From: Bosea vestrisii
GTDB lineage: Bacteria > Pseudomonadota > Alphaproteobacteria > Rhizobiales > Beijerinckiaceae
Assembly: GCF_030144325.1 (NCBI RefSeq)
Contig: NZ_CP126307.1
Span: 744,001 to 808,000 of the forward strand
Direction: 5' to 3'
DNA length: 64,000 nucleotides
Shown here: in pieces, positions 18,884 through 27,080 of the stretch
How the letters are laid out: every line of letters starts with the position of its first letter
How positions within the stretch are numbered: position 1 is the first letter of the stretch
Notes under the pieces: model-generated
Seen by the model: the letters and a program-made list of their open reading frames with translations, nothing else
What the model was told of the DNA's origin: nothing
Databases searched by the model: none
Program-made: the position numbers and the translations under genes

Positions 18884-18915
18884 CAGCCCCGGAGGCGGCG
18901 AACCGCCCCGGGACT
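18884..18915 (-). terminator. Attenuator-like hairpin after rplL
   Basis: On the minus strand CAGTCCCGGGGCGG-TTCG-CCGCCTCCGGGGCTG forms a long imperfect stem ~45 nt after the rplL stop. It is followed by GTTGCGTCGTTTCC, a weak U-tract. It probably reduces transcription into rpoBC relative to the abundantly needed rplJL. Confidence 0.55.
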
Positions 18916-18958
18916 GTGCTTGTCGACTAGAGACGGACCGGCATCAGCCGGCCCGGAC

Positions 18959-19339
18959 TCACTTGAGCTCGACCTTGGCGCCGACGGCCTCGAGCTGCTT
19001 CTTGAGCTTCTCGGCCTCGTCCTTGCCAACGGCTTCCTTGACCGGCTTCGGAGCGGCCTCGACCAGGTCCTTGGCCTCCTTGAGGCCGAGGCCGGTGATG
19101 GCGCGGACTTCCTTGATCACCTCGATCTTCTTGTCGCCAACGGCGGCAAGAACGACGGTGAACTCGGTCTGCTCTTCGACAGCAGCGGCGGCAGCGCCAC
19201 CAGCAGCCGGGCCGGCGGAGACGGCGACGGCGGCGGCAGCCGAAACGCCCCACTTCTCTTCGAGCAACTTGGCGAGGTCAGCAGCCTCGAGAACGGTGAG
19301 CGACGAGAGTTCGTCGACGAGCTTGGCGAGATCGGCCAT
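18959..19339 (-). CDS. rplL: 50S ribosomal protein L7/L12
   Basis: Stalk protein that recruits translational GTPases. It has 126 residues. The N-terminal dimerisation part (MADLAKLVDELSSLTVLEAA), the flexible Ala-rich hinge and the C-terminal domain (KIEVIKEVRAITGLGLKEAK) are complete. It lies 51 nt after rplJ and shares its promoter and long leader. Confidence 0.98.
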   Translation of the reverse strand: MADLAKLVDELSSLTVLEAADLAKLLEEKWGVSAAAAVAVSAGPAAGGAAAAAVEEQTEFTVVLAAVGDKKIEVIKEVRAITGLGLKEAKDLVEAAPKPVKEAVGKDEAEKLKKQLEAVGAKVELK

Positions 19340-19390
19340 AGTTTAAGTTCCTGATGTAAGAGGTTCGAACGATTAAGGGTTGTCGGCTGC

Positions 19391-19906
19391 TCAGGCAGCG
19401 TCCTTGTCGGCATATGCCTGGAACACGCGCGCGAGCTTTGCGGCAGGCGCGGTCGAGAGCTGGGCGATCTTGGTCGCAGGGGCCTGCAGGAGGCCGAGCA
19501 ACTTGGCGCGCAGTTCGTCGAGCGAGGGCATCGTGGCCAAAGCCTTGACACCGTCGGGGTTCAGGGCGGTCGTGCCCATCGCGCCGCCGAGGATGACGAG
19601 CTTGTCGTTCTCCTTGGCGAATGCGACGGCGACCTTCGGCGCCGCGACCGGATCGCTGGAATAGGCGATCAGGGTGGGACCCGTCAGCAGGGAGCTGATG
19701 GATGCGACGTCGGTGCCTTCAAGAGCGATCTTGGCCAGCCGGTTCTTTGCGACCTTCACGATGGCGCCATTGGCCTTCATCTCGCGACGAAGCTTCTGGA
19801 ACTGGGCCACCGTCAAACCCGCATAGTGGGCCACGACAACGACCGACGTCTTCGAGAAGACATCGTTCAGCGTCGCGACGGCATCAGATTTTGCCGCTTT
19901 ATCCAC
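19391..19906 (-). CDS. rplJ: 50S ribosomal protein L10
   Basis: L10 anchors the L7/L12 stalk. It has 171 residues and starts MDKAAKSDAVATLNDVFSKT. The conserved LRREMKANGAIVKVAKNRLA region binds 23S rRNA, and the C-terminal helix binds L12. In other bacteria the L10-L12 complex represses its own mRNA leader; the ~400-nt leader upstream here is compatible with that. Confidence 0.98.
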   Translation of the reverse strand: MDKAAKSDAVATLNDVFSKTSVVVVAHYAGLTVAQFQKLRREMKANGAIVKVAKNRLAKIALEGTDVASISSLLTGPTLIAYSSDPVAAPKVAVAFAKENDKLVILGGAMGTTALNPDGVKALATMPSLDELRAKLLGLLQAPATKIAQLSTAPAAKLARVFQAYADKDAA

Positions 19907-20231
19907 TGGGCTCTCTCCGGTAGGCGACAGGTTTTAAGGCCCGCCGCCAGTTGCACGTGTCGCTCAGAAAGTGACCGGTTGACACCGACCCCTCGCCGGA
20001 GCGACGCTCAGTGCCCTGTCCCCTGCCATGGCCGAAGCCGTGATCGGGCGAGATGGTTCGAACCTCGTTCGGCGCCCTTCGGCACCGGAAGAGTTCTTGC
20101 ACCGTCTATGCAGGCCTCTTGGCGAAATTATGCCCTCTGGCCGGAGCCAAAGGCGCACCTGCAGTCTCAGACAGGACTTGGATGCCCGGTCTCTGGAGAT
20201 CGCTCCCCTTCGAACCGAAACACCCTTTTTC

Positions 20232-20245
20232 GGCGGCGAACCGCC
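20232..20245 (-). promoter_or_regulatory. Stem-loop inside the rplJ leader
   Basis: A 5-bp GC stem with a TTCG loop (GGCGG-TTCG-CCGCC on the minus strand) is flanked by T and A runs that can lengthen it to about ten pairs. The 3' side is A-rich rather than U-rich on either strand, so I do not call it a terminator. It lies ~70 nt into the predicted rplJ leader. Confidence 0.45.
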
Positions 20246-20314
20246 AAAAACGCGAAATGGACCTCCTCGTGCCAAGCACGCGGAAGCCCCGTCACTTATG
20301 GAAACACGGAGGAG

Positions 20315-20343
20315 GCTATAGACCCTCCCCCGACTTCTGCCAA
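20315..20343 (-). promoter_or_regulatory. Promoter of rplJ-rplL-rpoB-rpoC
   Basis: The minus strand carries TTGGCA, a 17-nt spacer and TATAGC. It lies ~70 nt after the rplA stop and ~400 nt before rplJ. The gap 19907-20410 contains this promoter and the leader, and no convincing ORF. Confidence 0.65.
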
Positions 20344-20410
20344 GTGGTAATCCCTGCGCTGAAGCGCAAGGCGGGGCTGCGGCCGCGATAGAAGCGGCCG
20401 CGACGCGCTA

Positions 20411-21109
20411 TCAGCCGCCGAGGACGGTGTTCGGCTCGATTTTGACGCCCGGACCCATGGTCGAGGAGATCGCGACGCGCTGGATATAGGTGCCCTTGGC
20501 GCCGGCCGGCTTCGCCTTCGAGACAGAATCGACGAACGCCTTGATGTTCTCGCCGAGCTTGGCGGCATCGAACGAGGCCTTGCCGACGGCGGCGTGGACG
20601 ATGCCCGCCTTCTCGACGCGGAACTCGACCGAACCGCCCTTCGAGGCGGCGACGGCGGCGGTCAGGTCCATGGTCACCGTGCCGACGCGCGGGTTCGGCA
20701 TCAGGCCACGCGGGCCCAGCACCTTACCGAGGCGGCCGACCAGGCCCATCATGTCCGGGGTCGCGATGCAGCGGTCGAACTCGATCGTGCCTTTCGACAC
20801 GATCTCGACCAGTTCCTCGGCGCCGACGATGTCCGCACCGGCCTTCTTGGCCTCCTCGGCCTTGGCGCCGCGGGCGAAGACGGCGACGCGCAGCGTGCGG
20901 CCCGAGCCGTTCGGCAGGTTGCAGACGCCGCGGACCATCTGGTCGGCGTGGCGCGGATCGACACCGAGATTCATCGCGATCTCGACGGTCTCGTCGAACT
21001 TGGCGTTCGCGCGGGCCTTGACCATCGCGACGGCCTCGGCGAGCGGGTAGAGCTTGATGCGGTCAACGCCTTCACGGCCTTTGACGACGCGCTTTCCGAC
21101 ATGTGCCAT
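20411..21109 (-). CDS. rplA: 50S ribosomal protein L1
   Basis: L1 forms the mobile stalk that helps release E-site tRNA; in enterobacteria it represses its own operon. It has 232 residues from the ATG 21107-21109 (MAHVGKRVVKGREGVDRIKL); a longer frame to 21163 overlaps rplK and is rejected. The signature GRLGKVLGPRGLMPNPRVGT is present. It starts 13 nt after the rplK stop. Confidence 0.98.
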   Translation of the reverse strand: MAHVGKRVVKGREGVDRIKLYPLAEAVAMVKARANAKFDETVEIAMNLGVDPRHADQMVRGVCNLPNGSGRTLRVAVFARGAKAEEAKKAGADIVGAEELVEIVSKGTIEFDRCIATPDMMGLVGRLGKVLGPRGLMPNPRVGTVTMDLTAAVAASKGGSVEFRVEKAGIVHAAVGKASFDAAKLGENIKAFVDSVSKAKPAGAKGTYIQRVAISSTMGPGVKIEPNTVLGG

Positions 21110-21122
21110 TGTCAGTTCCCCC

Positions 21123-21554
21123 TCAGCCCACGACTTCCAGGCCCATGGAACGGGCCGAGCCACGGATCATCGCCACCGCCGAATCGACGTTGTCGCAGTT
21201 GAGATCGGCCATCTTCTTCTCGGCGATCTCCTTGAGCTGAGCCGACGTGACCTTGCCGACATTGCCGCCCTTGCCCGGGGTCTTCGAACCCGAGGTCAGG
21301 CCGGCAGCCTTCTTCAGCCAGTACGAGACCGGCGGCTGCTTCATCTCGAAGGTGAAGGAGCGATCCTGATACGCGGTGATGATCACCGGGATCGGCATGC
21401 CCTTTTCCATCTGCGCGGTCTTCGCATTGAAGGCCTTGCAGAATTCCATGATGTTGAGGCCGCGCTGACCCAGCGCGGGACCGATCGGCGGCGACGGATT
21501 GGCCGCGCCCGCCGGAACCTGAAGCTTCACGTAACCCGTGATCTTCTTAGCCAT
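21123..21554 (-). CDS. rplK: 50S ribosomal protein L11
   Basis: L11 is part of the GTPase-associated centre and is required for RelA activation. It has 143 residues from the ATG 21552-21554 (MAKKITGYVKLQVPAGAANP). The PSPPIGPALGQRGLNIMEFC segment that binds 23S rRNA is conserved. Normally it follows nusG directly, but here four unrelated genes intervene. Confidence 0.98.
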   Translation of the reverse strand: MAKKITGYVKLQVPAGAANPSPPIGPALGQRGLNIMEFCKAFNAKTAQMEKGMPIPVIITAYQDRSFTFEMKQPPVSYWLKKAAGLTSGSKTPGKGGNVGKVTSAQLKEIAEKKMADLNCDNVDSAVAMIRGSARSMGLEVVG

Positions 21555-21709
21555 GATGGCTGCTCCTGTCGCTCGCACCGGTGCCTACCGGGACGACGAC
21601 GCCCCGCCCGTGAGCTGCTATCGCTCCGGATCGGGGTGTTGCAGGGCGTGGTGCGGCGTGAACCTCCGGTTGGCTGACCGGCACGCCTCCCACGCATGTG
21701 AGGGCCGCC

Positions 21710-22126
21710 CTATGGCACAGGGCGCACCGAAAGGGAAGCCCCGGAAGGACTTGGGCGCTGCGGACGGCGCGTCGCAGGCGAAAGCCGCTGCGCCTCGCGC
21801 GCCAGGATGCTGTCGGCGTCGAGCTCGCGGATCGGCCGGTCGAGCTCGCGCGGCACGTCCCCGGTGAGCTGCAGCATCAGGTAGCGGCCGCAGCAGACGC
21901 GCAGGAAGGAGGCAAAGTTCTCGCCATCGCCATGGGTCTCGATCAGCTCGCCATGGAGCTTGGCCAGCAGCTGACCGAGGCTCATCCCGTCGCGTGCGGC
22001 AATTTCCTCGAGCACGCGCCAGTACAGGTTCTCGAGCCGTACACTGGTCGAGAAGCCGTTGAGCCGTACCGATTTCAGGCGTGTCCGCCAGAGATCGGCA
22101 TCGGCATTGATGAAGAGCTTGCACAT
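21710..22126 (-). CDS. Ribbon-helix-helix domain protein
   Basis: Small protein of 138 residues starting MCKLFINADADLWRTRLKSV, with a well-spaced GGAGG before the ATG at 22124-22126. The pattern of an N-terminal beta strand followed by helices (SVRLNGFSTSVRLENLYWRV, EEIAARDGMSLGQLLAKLHG) fits the RHH_4-type ribbon-helix-helix family common in alphaproteobacteria. These may bind DNA as dimers; the target is unknown. The C-terminal ~25 residues are Arg/Pro/Ser rich and probably disordered. It lies between rplK and a DJ-1-like gene. Confidence 0.7.
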   Translation of the reverse strand: MCKLFINADADLWRTRLKSVRLNGFSTSVRLENLYWRVLEEIAARDGMSLGQLLAKLHGELIETHGDGENFASFLRVCCGRYLMLQLTGDVPRELDRPIRELDADSILAREAQRLSPATRRPQRPSPSGASLSVRPVP

Positions 22127-22195
22127 GGCGCCCTCCCCGCGCGCGATTGCCACGCATCATACAGCGACGGCGGAGCGAAGCGAGGCCTGCCCTGA

Positions 22196-22798
22196 TCAGG
22201 CGGCCTGCCGCAGCGCGCGGTGGCTGATCTGCGTTCCGAGCACCGTAAGGAACTGGGCGAGCCAGGCCGGGTGCGCCGGCCAAGCGGGCGCAGTCACCAG
22301 GTTGCCGTCGGTCGTCGCCGCGTCGATGGCGATGTCGGCATAGCGGCCACCGGCGAGCTCGACCTCCGGGCTGCAGGCCGGATAGGCCGAGCAGCTGCGC
22401 CCTTGCAGAACACCGGCAGCGGCAAGAATCTGCGCGCCATGGCAGATCGCTGCAACCGGCTTGTTCGTCTCGAAGAAGTGCCTGACGATCGCGATCACCT
22501 GCTTGTTCAGGCGCAGATACTCCGGCGCCCGCCCGCCCGGCAGCACCAGCGCGTCGTAGCTCGCGGCGTCGACATCGGCGAAGCTGGCGTTGAGCGCGAA
22601 ATTGTGGCCACGCTTCTCCGAATAGGTCTGCTGGCCCTCGAAATCATGGATCGAGGTCGCGACGCTGTCGCCCTTCGTTTTGTCGGGGCAGACCGCATCG
22701 ACCTTGTGGCCGACCGCGAGCAGGGCCTGGAACGGCACCATGATCTCATAGTCCTCGCCGAAATCGCCGACGATCATCAAAATGCGCTTGCCGGTCAT
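22196..22798 (-). CDS. DJ-1/PfpI family protein
   Basis: Member of the DJ-1/ThiJ/PfpI superfamily, 200 residues. The nucleophile-elbow cysteine is in AAICHGAQILAAAG, and the start MTGKRILMIVGDFGEDYE fits the fold. Members act as glyoxalases, deglycases, proteases or amidohydrolases, and the exact activity cannot be read here. Two adjacent ATGs are possible (22799-22801, 22796-22798); the second is 6 nt from GGAGG. It probably forms a short operon with the cytochrome b561 and chemoreceptor genes upstream. Confidence 0.85.
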   Translation of the reverse strand: MTGKRILMIVGDFGEDYEIMVPFQALLAVGHKVDAVCPDKTKGDSVATSIHDFEGQQTYSEKRGHNFALNASFADVDAASYDALVLPGGRAPEYLRLNKQVIAIVRHFFETNKPVAAICHGAQILAAAGVLQGRSCSAYPACSPEVELAGGRYADIAIDAATTDGNLVTAPAWPAHPAWLAQFLTVLGTQISHRALRQAA

Positions 22799-22874
22799 CA
22801 TTGTCCTCCCTTCCACCCGCTCTCGGGTGGTGGGGGAGCATAGTCGCGGCCGGGACAGCGCGGGTGTTAACCGG

Positions 22875-23411
22875 TTAACGCAGGCCGGCCTTGGCCTCCC
22901 GCGTCAGGTAATCGCCGAGCGCCACCCCGATATGGATGACGACGAGGGCGATCAGCCCGAAGGCGAGCCAGGCGTGGCTCGTCAACAAGAGAGCGGCATG
23001 ACCCATCTCCTCCGGCCAGATCACCGGGAGCGAAAGGCCGAACAGCAGCTGCCGTGCGCCGAACGCGGAAGCGCCGGCCCAGCCCAGCAGTGGTACGACC
23101 AGCAGCGCAAGATACAGCAGCGCATGGACCGGCCGGCTCGCCGCTCCCTTGCGCCAGCGCGCTGTGAGCTGCGCGAACAGGCGATAGGCGATCCGGATCA
23201 GCACGAGGCCGAGCAGCAAGGCGCCCGTGGTCTTGTGGCAGAGATAGAGCGTGTCGGCGGTCGGCCCCTCGCCGATCTGTTTCATCATCACGCCGCTGGC
23301 GAACAGCGCCAGCACCAGGGCCGCCGTCAACCAGTGCAGCGCCTGCGCGATGATCGGCAATGGTGGCCGCGCCGCGGCGCTCGCGTCCGCCTCGGAGATC
23401 GCCATGCTCAT
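22875..23411 (-). CDS. Cytochrome b561-type membrane protein
   Basis: Four-helix di-heme b membrane protein of 178 residues. Histidines in the right helices are visible: AQALHWLTAALVLALFASGV, LYLCHKTTGALLL, LLLTSHAWLAFGLIALVVIH. The bacterial CybB-like family moves electrons, probably from quinol, within the inner membrane. The ATG overlaps the stop of the chemoreceptor gene (ATGA at 23408-23411), so the two are translationally coupled. A perfect 14-bp palindrome (22866-22879) covers its stop codon. Confidence 0.9.
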   Translation of the reverse strand: MSMAISEADASAAARPPLPIIAQALHWLTAALVLALFASGVMMKQIGEGPTADTLYLCHKTTGALLLGLVLIRIAYRLFAQLTARWRKGAASRPVHALLYLALLVVPLLGWAGASAFGARQLLFGLSLPVIWPEEMGHAALLLTSHAWLAFGLIALVVIHIGVALGDYLTREAKAGLR

Positions 23412-25039
23412 GCGGCCAAGTCCTTGCGCGTGATGAAGCCCTCGACAGCCTGCCGCAGCTCCGCCGCCTGCCGGTCGAGATCGGCGGAGGCCGCCGTGAC
23501 CGAGCCGGCGGTCTGACGCCAGCTCGCCAGCGTGCCGGCGAGTTGCTCCACCTGCTCGGCGACGAGCCTGACATCGCCGGCGGTTCGCGACGTCGTCTCG
23601 CTGATCGAGCGCGAGCCGACATCCTGGCGAGCGGTCACTTCGGCGATCGAGAGCGCCGCCTTGTCGACCTTCTCGACCGAAGTCACCAGGGCGCCGATGC
23701 GCAAGGTGATGCGCTGCGCCGCGACGGTGATCTGGTTCAACCCTGTGCGGACATCGTCGGTCGCCTCGGCCGTGCGGTGCGCGAGCTGCTTGACCTCGCC
23801 GGCGACGACCGCAAAGCCCCTGCCCGCTTCGCCGGCCCGCGCCGCCTCGATGGTGGCGTTCAACGCCAGCAGATTGGTCTGGCTGGCGACGGTTCCGATG
23901 ATGTCGATGACCTGCACGATCTTGCCTACCGCATCGCTCAATTCGACCGTATCAGCCGTCGCTTGATCGACCAGCGCCTTTGCGGCATCGGCGACCTCGG
24001 AGGTCCGCCAGGCCTCGCCTGCCGCCGTCGCCAGCAGCGTGGACACTTCCGCGATCGCGCCGGCGACATGATCGACATGCTCAGAGACACGCTGCGTCGA
24101 CTGCGTGGCCGCGCCGGCCCGCTCGTCGACGACACCTGAGAGCTGCGCAAATTCTCCGGCGGCCTGCGACAGCCGGGCTGCATGCTGCTCCAGCGCCTGG
24201 GCGATCGCGGCGATCCGTTCCTGGAAAACTGCATTGCGGGCCTGGGCGGCTTCCTGGCGCGCGACTTCGCCCGAAAGCGCGTCCAGTCGCGCCTGGGCGG
24301 CGTCCTGCTCGGCCTGCAGCCCGCGCCGATGCGCCAGCAAGGCACGGCCGAGCATGCCGATCTCGTCGCGCCGCATGGCGAGCTTGTCGAGCCCCCGTCC
24401 CTCTTGCCGATTCTCGGCCAGGGCGCGCGCCATGCCGGAGATCGGGCGGACCAGCCAGTTATGCTCGAGCACCACGATGAAGACGAGGCTGAACAGCCCG
24501 AGCAGCGAGAGCAGGACCTTGTTCTGATGGGCGCTCTCGACATGGTGCGACAGGCTCGCGCTCAGCCGGCCGATCTCCTCGCCGAGCCCGCGCCGCAAGG
24601 CCGAGCGCTTGTCCGCGATCACCCTGAGCTCGGCCCGGGCCGTGGCCGTGTCGGCAGCCTCGCGCATGGCGTTGGCACGCGCCGCGACCTCCTGCGTATC
24701 GGCCTGCAGCCTGTCCTCGAGCCGGGTGGCGATGTCCTCGGCCGCGATCGCGAGCACTTCGAGATCGGAGGGTTCCGCGCGGTTGCCCGAGAAGATCGCA
24801 ATGCTGATGCGCTCGAAGACCATGGTCGTCGCTTCGAGGCGGCGGGCGAGATCGCTCTGCGCCTCCAGGGCTTGCGTGAAGCCGTGGAGCTTGCGCGAGC
24901 CGATCAGCTCGGTCGCGACATAAAGGCATGACAGCGCGCCGAGGAGCACGCCCCACAGCGCCAGGCGCTGCCCGACCGTCGCCTTGAATGTCCTGAGAAA
25001 CATGCCCGCCCGCACCAAAAGCCGGCGGGACATTGCCAT
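23408..25039 (-). CDS. Methyl-accepting chemotaxis protein
   Basis: Chemoreceptor of 543 residues. There is a membrane helix near residues 22-46, a periplasmic helical segment of ~125 residues, a second membrane helix near 174-191, a HAMP region (~192-245), and a signalling domain with the hairpin tip TNLLALNATIEAARAGEAGR. The sensory part resembles a four-helix bundle; the ligand is unknown. The start at 25039 is uncertain, as in-frame ATGs also lie at 25033 and 25003. Coupling to a cytochrome b561 hints at redox sensing, which is inference. It lies just after the nusG terminator, in what is normally the nusG-rplK junction. Confidence 0.92.
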   Translation of the reverse strand: MAMSRRLLVRAGMFLRTFKATVGQRLALWGVLLGALSCLYVATELIGSRKLHGFTQALEAQSDLARRLEATTMVFERISIAIFSGNRAEPSDLEVLAIAAEDIATRLEDRLQADTQEVAARANAMREAADTATARAELRVIADKRSALRRGLGEEIGRLSASLSHHVESAHQNKVLLSLLGLFSLVFIVVLEHNWLVRPISGMARALAENRQEGRGLDKLAMRRDEIGMLGRALLAHRRGLQAEQDAAQARLDALSGEVARQEAAQARNAVFQERIAAIAQALEQHAARLSQAAGEFAQLSGVVDERAGAATQSTQRVSEHVDHVAGAIAEVSTLLATAAGEAWRTSEVADAAKALVDQATADTVELSDAVGKIVQVIDIIGTVASQTNLLALNATIEAARAGEAGRGFAVVAGEVKQLAHRTAEATDDVRTGLNQITVAAQRITLRIGALVTSVEKVDKAALSIAEVTARQDVGSRSISETTSRTAGDVRLVAEQVEQLAGTLASWRQTAGSVTAASADLDRQAAELRQAVEGFITRKDLAA

Positions 25040-25073
25040 ACACGCCTGAAGGAGGCGTTAACTACGAAATCAC

Positions 25074-25104
25074 GCAAAAAGGGTGCCGTCTCCGGCACCC
25101 TTCA
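25074..25104 (-). terminator. Rho-independent terminator of secE-nusG
   Basis: On the minus strand the 8-bp stem GGGTGCCG-GAGA-CGGCACCC is followed by TTTTT. It lies ~25 nt after the nusG stop and separates secE-nusG from the chemoreceptor gene. Confidence 0.9.
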
Positions 25105-25128
25105 GCAAGCTGTCGGAGCGTCCAGGCG

Positions 25129-25662
25129 TCAGAGCTTCTCGACCTGGCTGTATTCGAGCTCGACGGGCGTGGCACGGCCGAAGATCGAGACCGCGACCTT
25201 CAGGCGGGCGCGGGCGTGGTCGACATCCTCGACGACGCCATTGAACGAGGCGAACGGGCCGTCGGCGACCTTCACCTGCTCGCCGACCTCGAACACGATC
25301 GTCGGCTTCGGCCGCTCGATGCCCTCGGCGACCTGGCCCTTGATCCGCATCGCCTCGTTCTCGGGGATCGGCATCGGCCTGGCCTTGTCGGCGCCGAGGA
25401 AGCCGGTGACCTTGGGCGTATTCTTGATGAGATGGTAGACCTCGTCCGTCATCTCGCACTTCACCAGGACATAGCCCGGGAAGAACTTGCGCTCGGTGTC
25501 GACCTTACGGCCGCGGCGGACCTCGACGACCTTCTCGGTCGGAACCAGCACTTCCTCGAACTTGTCGGCGAGGTGGCGCTGCGCCGCCTGATCCTTGATC
25601 GACTGCGCGACCTTGTTCTCGAAGTTGGAATAGGCGTGGACGATGTACCAGCGGGTGCTCAC
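25129..25662 (-). CDS. nusG: Transcription termination/antitermination protein NusG
   Basis: NusG binds RNA polymerase and couples it to Rho or the ribosome. It has 177 residues. The NGN domain (RWYIVHAYSNFENKVAQSIK, GYVLVKCEMTDEVYHLIKNT) and the C-terminal KOW domain (VADGPFASFNGVVEDVDHAR) are complete. The start codon is GTG at 25660-25662. It follows secE by 15 nt and ends at a strong terminator. Confidence 0.98.
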   Translation of the reverse strand: MSTRWYIVHAYSNFENKVAQSIKDQAAQRHLADKFEEVLVPTEKVVEVRRGRKVDTERKFFPGYVLVKCEMTDEVYHLIKNTPKVTGFLGADKARPMPIPENEAMRIKGQVAEGIERPKPTIVFEVGEQVKVADGPFASFNGVVEDVDHARARLKVAVSIFGRATPVELEYSQVEKL

Positions 25663-25677
25663 GTTATTAGCTTCCGT

Positions 25678-25872
25678 TCAACGAGCGCCGAGGATGAGGC
25701 CGAGACCCCAGCGGATCACCGTGTCGGTGAAGAGGAAGAACAGGCTGGACATCAGCACCATCAGCAAAACCAGGCCGGTGGTAATCAACGTCTCGCGGCG
25801 CGAGGGCCAGGTCACCTTGGCGGCTTCGCTGCGCACCTCCTGCAGGAACTGGAAGGGATTCGTCTTCGCCAT
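25678..25872 (-). CDS. secE: Preprotein translocase subunit SecE
   Basis: SecE stabilises SecY in the Sec translocon. It has 64 residues, the short single-membrane-helix form (MAKTNPFQFLQEVRSEAAKV, then a hydrophobic helix of ~25 residues). The amphipathic segment VTWPSRRETL is the family signature. The start is the ATG 25870-25872; an upstream in-frame ATG at 25884 is less likely. It is co-transcribed with nusG. Confidence 0.96.
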   Translation of the reverse strand: MAKTNPFQFLQEVRSEAAKVTWPSRRETLITTGLVLLMVLMSSLFFLFTDTVIRWGLGLILGAR

Positions 25873-26006
25873 CGGGCTCGTCACCTCGGTTCCGGATCAT
25901 CGCGAAAAGGCGGCGATTCGGCGGTCCTGAAAGATTCGCGGCGCGGGGCCCAGGGAGCCGCGCGCCGTCGTTAAGGGCTTCTTACAACGCGATTGCCCGC
26001 TCGCCA

Positions 26007-26024
26007 AGCGGTTTTAAAACCGCT
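26007..26024. repeat. 18-bp perfect palindrome upstream of secE
   Basis: AGCGGTTTTAAAACCGCT is its own reverse complement. It lies 5 nt after the methyltransferase stop and ~135 nt before secE. It could be an operator or a small hairpin; no U-run follows. Confidence 0.5.
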
Positions 26025-26028
26025 CGGG

Positions 26029-26760
26029 TCAAGCCCGCTCTGCCGCGATCAACAGGAAGGCCGGGCGCTCGCGTTCCCTGGCCCAATCCGGCTCGGCCGC
26101 GATCTGCTCTGGTGTCGGCCCCCATTCCTCGACATGGCGCAGGTACAGGCCGAGCCCGACCAGCAGGTTGAGATAGGTCGCGAGCGTGCGGTGCTGCTTC
26201 ACCACGCCGTCAGCCAGCCAGTCGGTGACGCGCCGGCCCTCGTCGAGATAGGCGCCGACCGGCCAGACCGGCAGGCCCGATTCATCCTGCGACCAGCCCT
26301 GGTGGCGCGGCGCCGTCATGATCGGATGCTCGACCGAGAAGACGAAGCACCCGCCCGGCTTCAGGGCCCTTTGCACGCGGGCGAAGACGGCAGGCAACTC
26401 GGCGAGGTAATGGAAGGCCAGCGAGGAATAGATAAGGTCGAAGTGCCCGGCCGGCGGCTCGTAAGTCTCCAGATCGGCCTGCTCATAGCGGACGCTCGCC
26501 GCGCTGGTCTCGGCCTTTGCCCGCGCCAGCATGCGCTCGGAGACATCGACGCCGACGACCTCCGCCGCCCCCTCACTGGCCGCAAAACGGCAGAACCAGC
26601 CGAATCCGCAGCCGAGATCGAGCACACTCGCCCCCGCGAGCGGCGGCAGCAGCGCGCGCAGCGCCTGCCATTCAGGCGCGCCGTCGAGCCCGCGGAGCGA
26701 GCGTGGTAGCTGGCTGTAGTTCTGGAAGAAGCCGGCGTCGTCGTAGATGTTCTGTGTCAT
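26029..26760 (-). CDS. Class I SAM-dependent methyltransferase
   Basis: Predicted methyltransferase of 243 residues. Motif I is VLDLGCGFGWFCRFA, followed by an acidic residue after the next strand (VVGVDVSERML) and the DLIYSSLAFHYL and LKPGGCFVFSVEHP blocks. The substrate is unknown; similarity is to the UbiE/COQ5-like group of small-molecule methyltransferases. It starts 20 nt past the 3' end of tRNA-Trp and sits between that tRNA and secE, where most relatives have no gene. Confidence 0.88.
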   Translation of the reverse strand: MTQNIYDDAGFFQNYSQLPRSLRGLDGAPEWQALRALLPPLAGASVLDLGCGFGWFCRFAASEGAAEVVGVDVSERMLARAKAETSAASVRYEQADLETYEPPAGHFDLIYSSLAFHYLAELPAVFARVQRALKPGGCFVFSVEHPIMTAPRHQGWSQDESGLPVWPVGAYLDEGRRVTDWLADGVVKQHRTLATYLNLLVGLGLYLRHVEEWGPTPEQIAAEPDWARERERPAFLLIAAERA

Positions 26761-26779
26761 CGCGGCACTGACGGACGGC

Positions 26780-26855
26780 TGGCAGGGGCGGTAGGGCTCG
26801 AACCTACGACAACCGGTTTTGGAGACCGGTACTCTACCAACTGAGCTACACCCCT
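26780..26855 (-). tRNA. trnW: tRNA-Trp (anticodon CCA)
   Basis: The minus strand folds as a 76-nt tRNA. The acceptor stem is AGGGGTG/CGCCCCT, and the anticodon stem CCGGT/ACCGG encloses CTCCAAA (anticodon CCA). The T arm is GTAGG-TTCGAGC-CCTAC. The 3' CCA is encoded. The position upstream of secE-nusG is the usual one in this group. Confidence 0.97.
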
Positions 26856-27025
26856 GTAGCGTCGGTTGCTTAGCCCGAACCTCACGGCATTTTCAAGTCG
26901 AAATCGCAACCGTCTCGTTCGAAGTTGACTCATATCCTCAGCCGATCACGGCAAAGCCAGGCAGATTCAGCATATTTCGCCGAAGGCAGATCACGAAAGA
27001 GTTGCCCCTGGAAGCGGCCGCAGAA

Positions 27026-27056
27026 CGATAAAAGGGCGGCGCTACCGCCGCCCTTG
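27026..27056 (-). terminator. Terminator of the binding-protein gene
   Basis: On the minus strand the stem AAGGGCGGCG-GTAG-CGCCGCCCTT is followed by TTATCG. It lies ~25 nt after the stop at 27081. Confidence 0.85.
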
Positions 27057-27080
27057 CGAACAATGACCCCGGTTGGTCGC

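Noticed and set aside
20225..20251. Classic terminator between rplA and rplJ
   Set aside because: The stem has T before and A after on both strands, so no U-run follows the hairpin.
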